DNA of 54,112 nt from Paenibacillus xylanilyticus (GTDB lineage: Bacteria > Bacillota > Bacilli > Paenibacillales > Paenibacillaceae): the NCBI RefSeq assembly GCF_013359935.1, contig NZ_JABMCB010000145.1, positions 1 through 54,112 of the forward strand, written 5' to 3'. Below are positions 48,702-54,112 of this stretch, piece after piece. The stretch's first letter is position 1. Every line of letters begins with the position of its first letter. A model generated the notes under the pieces. The model was given only the letters and a program-made list of their open reading frames with translations, was not told where the DNA came from and did no database searches. The translations under genes were made by a program, and so were the position numbers.

Positions 48702-48781
48702 ATTAGGCGCTAATCATTAATTCGCAATATTGGTAGCGAATTTGTGTGGATATTAATGGGTGATGTGAAGGTTGGCACTAC

Positions 48782-48810
48782 TTGTATCACATTAATAGCT
48801 GTGGTACAAT
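48782..48810 (+). promoter_or_regulatory. Promoter of secG
   Basis: TTGTAT (48782-48787) and TACAAT (48805-48810) are 17 nt apart, and the -10 has a TG extension (TGGTACAAT). Confidence 0.7.
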
Positions 48811-48867
48811 TAAAGTAACTGTTTTTATGGTGAGATGTTATGCCCACATGGGTAGGAGGTGGAAAGA

Positions 48868-49101
48868 ATGGATATTGCTTTGAAATTGCTGCTCGTTGTC
48901 TTCTCGATCGGTCTAATCACTGTAGTATTGCTGCAGCACGGGAAAAGCGCTGGTTTGGCGGGTGCCATCTCCGGTGGTGCGGAACATCTTTTCGGTAAAA
49001 CGAAAGCGCGCGGATTGGATCTTTTCCTGCAACGTGCAACCGTTGTACTGGGTGCAGGATTTATGATCTTGGCTATCGTTGTTACGGTTATTTCCAAGTA
49101 A
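48868..49101 (+). CDS. secG: Preprotein translocase subunit SecG
   Basis: SecG is a small membrane subunit of the SecYEG channel. The 77-aa protein has two TM segments (about 3-22 and 55-75) joined by a Gly-rich loop ([21 protein letters not shown]) typical of the family. AGGAGG (48854-48859) favours the ATG at 48868 over the GTG at 48859. secG before rnr and smpB is the Bacillus order. Confidence 0.95.
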   Translation: MDIALKLLLVVFSIGLITVVLLQHGKSAGLAGAISGGAEHLFGKTKARGLDLFLQRATVVLGAGFMILAIVVTVISK

Positions 49102-49161
49102 GGAATGATGCTGTAGCGTTTCGGTAATTCAAGTTTATATGATTGAACGACCAAAGATGAT

Positions 49162-49195
49162 AAACCTTCGTTTCGAGAAGAAACGGAGGTTTTTT
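49162..49195 (+). terminator. Rho-independent terminator after secG
   Basis: AAACCTTCGTTT and AAACGGAGGTTT form a stem with one G-U pair, followed by a T-run to 49195. Confidence 0.85.
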
Positions 49196-49637
49196 AATAA
49201 ATTGGCGTCAGACCAAAGTTTTCCACCCGCTTATTGCTCAACCTATTCAATCTTCCGTTTCATTCCTCTCCCTTATCGTTTTCCTTTCCGTTTACATCGT
49301 CCGATTATGTCTTATCTGATCTGCCTATCAGTACGCTCTGCTTCATTCGTTTTGATCTCAACAGATCTGAAGGGTTCTTAGAGGTTTGTAATTTAAGAAT
49401 AAATGAAAACGTGTATCAAATAGGCAACGGTGATGTATGTTATGGAAGGCCGATGATGCAGGTATGGTTGAGGGTTGGTTTATTTTGCGGGGTACGGATG
49501 CGTTGGATTGAATTCGTGTATACTAGGGTATGAGATAGTGAGGGCTTGTGTTACATGGCATGAAATTGCAAGGAATTGATTACATAAAGACAGATACAAA
49601 CCAGATTACACTTTTACGTTTCCCGAGGTGAATATTA
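49196..49637 (+). other. Gene-free stretch before rnr with a pyrimidine-rich half
   Basis: I see no convincing gene. About 49205-49350 is markedly rich in T and C on the plus strand. A possible -10 TATACT lies near 49518-49523, without a good -35, so the rnr promoter is not firmly placed. Confidence 0.5.
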
Positions 49638-52379
49638 ATGATAACAGAACAACAATTGCTCGACTTCATGCGGGAAACCGCTTATAAACCGATGACTTAT
49701 CAGGAGCTGGAACAGCACTTCGAGATTGAAGACGCCGCTGATTTCAAAGCTTTTTTGATTATGCTGAATACGCTGGAGGAATCCGGCAAAATCCTGTTGA
49801 CCCGTAACAACCGCTACGGCATGCCAGAACGCATGGACCTGGTTCGCGGTCGGTTGCAGGCACATGCGAAGGGGTTTGCTTTTCTCATCCCCGAAGATAA
49901 AGAGCATCCGGATGTATACATCCATGCCAACGATATGAAGAGTGCAATGAACGGGGACACGGTCCTCGTGAAAGTGACATCCCAAGGTCCGTCTAATGGG
50001 CGTTTGGAGGGCGAGATTGTCCGCATTGTCACACGTGCAGTAACACAAGTGGTTGGTGTATTCCAAAGCCATGAAGTGTATGGATTCGTCATCCCCGATG
50101 ATAAACGGATTAATCGTGATATCTTTATTCCGCGCACGAACTTTGCCGGGGCAGTGGATGGGCAAAAAGTCGTTGCAAAAATCGTGAGCTACCCAGAAGG
50201 TCGTGCTGCCGCGGAAGGTGAAATTATCGAGATTCTCGGACATAAGGATGATCCAGGTATCGATATCTTGTCCGTTATCCGCAAGCACCAGCTGCCTGAA
50301 GCATTCCCGGATGAAGTGGTTGAAGAGGCTGAACAAGCTCCGGAATCCATTACGGATGAAGAGATCGTACAACAGGGCCGCCGTGACTTGCGTGGTCTGA
50401 ATATCGTAACCATTGATGGTGAAGACGCCAAGGATTTGGATGATGCCGTTAATGTGGAGAAGCTGCCAAACGGAAACTATCGCCTGGGTGTTCATATTGC
50501 TGATGTTGGCTATTATGTAGGCGAGAATTCCAAGCTGGATCAGGAAGCGTATAATCGCGGATGCAGTGTGTACTTGGTAGACCGTGTTATTCCGATGCTT
50601 CCACATCGTCTGTCAAACGGGATTTGCAGTTTGAACCCTCAGGTAGATCGCCTTACGCTGTCCTGTGAGATGGAGTTCAACGACCAGATGAAGGTTGTGA
50701 ACCACGACATTTTCACGAGTGTGATCAAAACCAAAGAGCGGATGACATATTCCAACGTTCGTAAAATTCTCGAAGGCGAAGAGCCTGAATTGCTGGAGCG
50801 TTACAAGGATCTGGTGGATGACTTCCATCTGATGAAAGAGATTGCCTTAAAGCTTCGCGCAATGCGTATGCGCCGGGGTGCGGTTGACTTTGATTTTGAA
50901 GAATCCAAAATCATTGTGGACGAAGAAGGCAAACCGGTCGATATCGTAAAACGCGAGCGTTCGATTGCAGAGCAAATCATCGAGGAGTTCATGCTTGCGG
51001 CCAACGAAACGGTGGCAGAGCACTTCCACTGGCTGAAGGTTCCGTTTATCTATCGTGTGCATGAAGATCCCGATCAGGAGAAATTACAAAATTTCCTTGC
51101 CTTTGCAGCGAATTTTGGACACCACGTTAAAGGACGCGGTAACGCGATCCACCCACGTGCACTTCAATCCCTGCTTGAGGATATCAATGGAACGAAGGAA
51201 CAAACGGTCATCAGTACGATGATGCTGCGTTCCATGAAGCAGGCGAAGTATGATGCCGAGATGTCGGGTCACTTCGGCCTCGCGGCAGAGTTCTACAGTC
51301 ACTTTACGTCTCCGATCCGTCGTTATCCCGATCTTGTCATTCACCGTGTCATTCGGGAAGTGATTGAGAACAAGGGTGCATTGCCTGAAAATCGTCAGGA
51401 ATACCTGGCAGCACGCATGTCTGACATTGCTCAGCAATCGTCTGAGCGTGAGCGTGTGGCTGTTGAAGCCGAGCGGGATACGGAAAAAATGAAGAAAGCC
51501 GAGTATATGCTCGACAAAGTTGGCGAAGAGTTCGAAGGCATGATCAGCAGTGTAACCAGCTTCGGTATGTTCATTGAACTGGAGAACACGGTTGAGGGCT
51601 TGATTCGCCTGAGTGCACTGACGGACGACTATTACCATTTTGACGATCAGCATATGGCTCTGATTGGTGAACGTACCTCGAAGGTGTTCCGCATCGGTGA
51701 TGAGGTGAAAATTCGTGTTGCACGCGTAAGCATGGAGGAGTACACCATTGACTTCGAAATGGTCGACATGAAACCTCGCAGCGAACGACCAGGCGGCTTT
51801 GGTGGTAGCAACCGTGGCGGCAAGGGCGGTCGTCCTGCTGGCGGTGGTGGACGCAGTGGGGCCAAAGGTGGTGCTGGTGGATTCAGCGGTTCACGCGGCG
51901 GCAAAGGCAGCGGCAACCGCGGTGGAAGAGCACCGGAGGAGAGCAGCAAGGGTGGCCGCGGCAGCTTCAGCGGCAAGGGCGGTGGCAAACCGAAAGGTGA
52001 GCGTCGCGCTGGAGATACCAATGCTTCGACTGGTCGCGGAAAAGGTACTGGAGCGGTAAGCTTTGGTTTTGGCTCGGGTAAAGGTGGATACAGCTCGGGA
52101 ACTTCCAGTCAGGATAGCGCTACTGGTGTCCAAGGAAATGAACTGAACAGCGCCGGTAACAGCCGTGGCGAGAGCAGCTTCAAATCCGGCAAAGGCGGAG
52201 GTAAAGGCAGCAAAGGCGGCGGCGGACGCAAGAAGACGTCACCTAGCGGTATCTTTATTGGCGAAGCAGCTACACCGGGAGGTGCGCAGGAAGGCGGAGC
52301 TCCGCGTCGTAAACGGAAAAAGAACAAAGGTGCATCGGCTAACGGAACAGCAGCTTTTGTACGGAAGAAGAAAAAGTAA
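49638..52379 (+). CDS. rnr: Ribonuclease R with long glycine-rich basic C-terminal tail
   Basis: RNase R is a 3'-5' exonuclease that degrades structured RNA and, with tmRNA-SmpB, broken mRNAs on stalled ribosomes. Order: N-terminal winged helix (about 1-70), cold-shock-like domains (about 70-225), RNB domain with catalytic Asp cluster [14 protein letters not shown] near 260, and S1 domain ending near 711. The usual protein ends soon after; here about 200 residues follow, dominated by Gly, Ser, Arg and Lys ([15 protein letters not shown] units) with a basic end FVRKKKK. The total is 913 aa against about 780 in B. subtilis. The ATG follows GAGGTGA. Confidence 0.96.
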   Translation: MITEQQLLDFMRETAYKPMTYQELEQHFEIEDAADFKAFLIMLNTLEESGKILLTRNNRYGMPERMDLVRGRLQAHAKGFAFLIPEDKEHPDVYIHANDMKSAMNGDTVLVKVTSQGPSNGRLEGEIVRIVTRAVTQVVGVFQSHEVYGFVIPDDKRINRDIFIPRTNFAGAVDGQKVVAKIVSYPEGRAAAEGEIIEILGHKDDPGIDILSVIRKHQLPEAFPDEVVEEAEQAPESITDEEIVQQGRRDLRGLNIVTIDGEDAKDLDDAVNVEKLPNGNYRLGVHIADVGYYVGENSKLDQEAYNRGCSVYLVDRVIPMLPHRLSNGICSLNPQVDRLTLSCEMEFNDQMKVVNHDIFTSVIKTKERMTYSNVRKILEGEEPELLERYKDLVDDFHLMKEIALKLRAMRMRRGAVDFDFEESKIIVDEEGKPVDIVKRERSIAEQIIEEFMLAANETVAEHFHWLKVPFIYRVHEDPDQEKLQNFLAFAANFGHHVKGRGNAIHPRALQSLLEDINGTKEQTVISTMMLRSMKQAKYDAEMSGHFGLAAEFYSHFTSPIRRYPDLVIHRVIREVIENKGALPENRQEYLAARMSDIAQQSSERERVAVEAERDTEKMKKAEYMLDKVGEEFEGMISSVTSFGMFIELENTVEGLIRLSALTDDYYHFDDQHMALIGERTSKVFRIGDEVKIRVARVSMEEYTIDFEMVDMKPRSERPGGFGGSNRGGKGGRPAGGGGRSGAKGGAGGFSGSRGGKGSGNRGGRAPEESSKGGRGSFSGKGGGKPKGERRAGDTNASTGRGKGTGAVSFGFGSGKGGYSSGTSSQDSATGVQGNELNSAGNSRGESSFKSGKGGGKGSKGGGGRKKTSPSGIFIGEAATPGGAQEGGAPRRKRKKNKGASANGTAAFVRKKKK

Positions 52380-52413
52380 TACCGTTTCGCACAGCATAAA
52401 ATTTGTGTAATGA

Positions 52414-52444
52414 GAAGGGGCGGCGTATGCCGCCTCTTTCTTGA
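52414..52444 (+). terminator. Probable terminator after rnr
   Basis: An 11-bp GC-rich stem (52414-52424 with 52429-52439) has a GTAT loop; the following TTTCTTGATTTT is an imperfect T-run that overlaps the next -35. Confidence 0.65.
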
Positions 52445-52469
52445 TTTTAACAGCGGTCCTTGCTACAAT
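52441..52469 (+). promoter_or_regulatory. Promoter of smpB
   Basis: TTGATT (52441-52446) and TACAAT (52464-52469) are 17 nt apart, giving a leader of about 80 nt. Confidence 0.7.
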
Positions 52470-52557
52470 TAAGGTCTGGCATAGGGTACCTGGGCATCAT
52501 CGGGTGCGCGGCTATAGAGCATGGTACCGTCTTATTTTACGGAGAAGGAGTGAGGAC

Positions 52558-53040
52558 ATGGGCAAGAATGATGGACAGAGTAAAGTGCTTGCACAGAATA
52601 AAAAGGCTTCCCATGACTACTTCATTGAAGATACGTATGAAGCGGGCATGGTGCTTACCGGAACGGAGATCAAATCTCTTCGCAACGGCCGTGCGAATAT
52701 TGGAGATGCGTTTGCCACCATTCGTAACGGTGAAATTCACATTCATAATATGCATATTAGTCCTTTTGAACAAGGGAACCGACATAATCCACTTGATCCA
52801 ACGCGTACGCGAAAACTGCTGCTGCATAAATCCCAGATTCACAAGCTGCTTGGGCTGTCGAAGCAGGAAGGGTACAGCATTGTGCCGCTGAAAATCTACG
52901 TGCGTAATGGATACGCGAAGCTGCTGCTTGGCCTGGGTAAAGGTAAGAAGCAGTACGACAAACGTGAATCTGCTGCGAAACGGGATGCACAACGCGATAT
53001 TCAACGGGCAATGCGCGAGAAGCAGAAGGTCGCTCGTTAA
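52558..53040 (+). CDS. smpB: SsrA-binding protein SmpB
   Basis: SmpB binds the tRNA-like part of tmRNA and takes it to stalled ribosomes. The 160-aa beta-barrel protein has [33 protein letters not shown] and the basic C-terminal tail [20 protein letters not shown]. The frame is open from 52441, but the ATG at 52558 has GAAGGAG upstream and begins the standard N-terminus. ssrA lies 580 nt downstream. Confidence 0.97.
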   Translation: MGKNDGQSKVLAQNKKASHDYFIEDTYEAGMVLTGTEIKSLRNGRANIGDAFATIRNGEIHIHNMHISPFEQGNRHNPLDPTRTRKLLLHKSQIHKLLGLSKQEGYSIVPLKIYVRNGYAKLLLGLGKGKKQYDKRESAAKRDAQRDIQRAMREKQKVAR

Positions 53041-53117
53041 TTTGGAATTGCTTCGGTGTTGCAGGATGCTCTTATAAGTCAGCAGTACGTGAAGTAAACG
53101 TGGGAAGTAAGATGAGG

Positions 53118-53164
53118 ATCTCAAGTTTGCCCATTTCGGGGAAAAGCTTGAGATTTTTATTTTT
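53118..53164 (+). terminator. Rho-independent terminator after smpB
   Basis: ATCTCAAG and CTTGAGAT form the outer stem with an inner CCC/GGG pairing, followed by TTTTTATTTTT. Confidence 0.82.
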
Positions 53165-53355
53165 AGTGAGACAACTTGTGTTTCGGCATTCGGGATGAGA
53201 AAAAAATATAGGTGTGGATCGATAAGATGAAATTTGGATCGTAATCGCAGTGTGAATCAGCATTGCACTATATTCGGCTGCTCTCTGCGTAGTCAGTACA
53301 GTTCTTGGGTAAGATACAGTAGGTACAAGTAGTTCGCGACCTCAAGTTGGTTAAC

Positions 53356-53384
53356 TTTACTTCGTCTGAGGGACGCGGTATAAT
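53356..53384 (+). promoter_or_regulatory. Candidate upstream promoter of ssrA
   Basis: TTTACT (53356-53361) and a perfect TATAAT (53379-53384) are 17 nt apart. It would give a precursor leader of about 230 nt, so it may drive ssrA together with a closer promoter. Confidence 0.5.
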
Positions 53385-53489
53385 ATGTAGACGATTGAGC
53401 CTCATATGATGCATTGGTTAAACTTGCACAGATGCTCAGCCTGCTGGAATGACTTCCAGTAATCTATACTATATCTGCATTCGGTCCTG

Positions 53490-53498
53490 TGATATGAT
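53490..53498 (+). promoter_or_regulatory. Candidate proximal promoter of ssrA (extended -10)
   Basis: TGATATGAT carries an extended TG and a TATGAT -10 (53493-53498), without a good -35. Start near 53505 gives a leader of about 118 nt including the hairpin and small ORF below. Confidence 0.4.
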
Positions 53499-53565
53499 TA
53501 TTCATGTAGCAGACAGGAATGCCGAGTTTGGAAGAGCGAGCATCTTTTTACCTTGGAGGAAAAAG

Positions 53566-53622
53566 ATGTGCAGCACCTTTGCTCCGTATTCACGGATTAA
53601 TCCTGGAGCCCTTCTTATATGA
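53566..53622 (+). CDS. Possible 18-codon leader ORF directly abutting tmRNA
   Basis: ATG at 53566 lies 5 nt after a strong GGAGGA (53555-53560). The frame runs 18 codons (MCSTFAPYSRINPGALLI) to TGA at 53620-53622, the triplet just before the predicted tmRNA 5' end. CATCTTTTT (53541-53549) can pair with AAAAAGATG (53560-53568), hiding the start codon and placing GGAGG in the loop. It may be a chance ORF. I know of no such ORF before ssrA. Confidence 0.3.
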   Translation: MCSTFAPYSRINPGALLI

Positions 53623-53984
53623 GGGGGCGTTTATGGATTCGACGGGGATAGTTCGAGCATGGGTAGCGGGTAGTGGGGACGCGTCCGCTTCATCAACGCT
53701 AAAGCCTATTAAACGGCAAACAACAAAACAACTACGCTTTCGCAGCCTAAGAAACTGTGTGCGTGCTTCTAACCTGCATCGCCCATGTGACAGGATTAGG
53801 GGCTAACAAGTAGTGGGATACGCTGTCACATCTCCGCCTGGGGTGTGCTGAAGAAGACAATCAGGCTGACCCAACGTATAGCCGGTTACGGGGCGATACT
53901 CGGGTGACATCAAAACTGTGACTACACCCGTAGAAGCTTATGTGTCGTTATCTTCGGACAGGGGTTCGACTCCCCTCGCCTCCA
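53623..53984 (+). ncRNA. ssrA: Transfer-messenger RNA (tmRNA)
   Basis: tmRNA rescues stalled ribosomes with SmpB and adds a degradation tag. The 5' GGGGGCG pairs with CGCCTCC (53977-53983), followed by discriminator A; CCA is not encoded. The T-arm is GGGG-TTCGACT-CCCC. The tag frame starts at the resume codon GGC (53715) and ends with TAA at 53750, giving GKQQNNYAFAA. The end AFAA differs from the common ALAA. Pseudoknot-rich sequence follows the tag. The boundaries rest on the tRNA-like pairing. Confidence 0.95.
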
Positions 53985-54040
53985 AGATGGTACTTAATGA
54001 AAAGTATCATGTTGAAGGCGTTTAGAGAAAATCTCCAAGA

Positions 54041-54098
54041 AAAAAAGAATCAGACGGTGAGCATATCAATGATGCCCCACTTGTCTGATTCTTTTTTT
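54041..54098 (+). terminator. Rho-independent terminator after ssrA
   Basis: AAAGAATCAGAC (54044-54055) pairs with GTCTGATTCTTT (54083-54094), with a T-run to 54098. The loop is 27 nt and can fold further. A-rich sequence on the left means it may also work on the minus strand. Confidence 0.88.
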
Positions 54099-54112
54099 AT
54101 TGTAATACGACG

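Noticed and set aside
49405..49420. A cre-like TGAAAACGTGTATCA before rnr
   Set aside because: The right half does not fit the consensus in spacing or sequence.
49139..49533. Two ORFs of 80 and 99 codons between secG and rnr
   Set aside because: One spans the secG terminator, neither has a ribosome binding site and their composition reflects the pyrimidine-rich DNA.
53519..53806. A 95-codon ORF running into tmRNA
   Set aside because: It covers the conserved tmRNA structure and has no ribosome binding site before its ATG.

Overview
The window is about 54 kb of chromosome from a low-to-mid GC Gram-positive bacterium, most likely a Paenibacillus. The evidence is strong AGGAGG-type ribosome binding sites, T-rich intrinsic terminators, sigma-A promoters, CtsR and CggR operators of Bacillus type, and a gene order that follows the B. 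subtilis hprK-lgt-ppaX / his / trxB / rapZ-yvcK-whiA-crh / clpP / cggR-gapA-pgk-tpiA-gpmI-eno / secG-rnr-smpB-ssrA supercluster. The genus is inferred from this layout and from the transmembrane AraC regulator plus LplABC-type transporter; it is not proven.

Layout: 1-268 is the end of a tRNA cluster (partial tRNA, probably Phe; Tyr; Lys) with a terminator. 376-2797 holds a PucR-type regulator and an MsmX-like multi-sugar ABC ATPase. 3084-6396 is hprK-lgt-ppaX and an acyltransferase. 6861-14603 is a complete histidine operon (hisZ G D B H A F IE J), followed by a his-linked PRPP synthetase paralogue. 15892-25027 is an accessory carbohydrate locus: membrane AraC regulator, lipoprotein, two permeases, sugar isomerase-like protein and a heparinase-like lyase candidate. 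25227-29322 carries a TPR protein, trxB and an AI-2E family membrane protein. 29487-32921 (minus strand) is an ABC exporter with a DesK/DesR-type two-component system, resembling yvfRSTU. 33283-37537 is glucokinase-rapZ-yvcK-whiA-crh. 37686-39847 holds two secreted proteins. 40034-40881 (minus strand) is clpP and tRNA-Arg. 41322-48650 is the cggR glycolytic operon. 48868 to the end is secG, rnr, smpB and tmRNA.

The theme is carbon control. HPr kinase, a Crh/HPr-like protein, glucokinase, YvcK, CggR with its operator, and two cre-like sites (before msmX and before the LplABC-type transporter) all lie in one window. The PRPP synthetase can feed HisG. SmpB, tmRNA, RNase R and ClpP form a ribosome-rescue and decay group.

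The observations I find most worth following are: a Crh-locus protein with an intact His15; a roughly 200-residue Gly/Arg/Lys/Ser-rich tail on RNase R; a small ORF with a hairpin-sequestered start whose stop codon abuts the tmRNA 5' end; a perfect TGTGA-N6-TCACA box before glucokinase; the his-linked Prs paralogue; and the uncharacterised lyase/transport locus. I did not find a defence system, CRISPR array, prophage or insertion sequence. Most of the window is conserved core genome.
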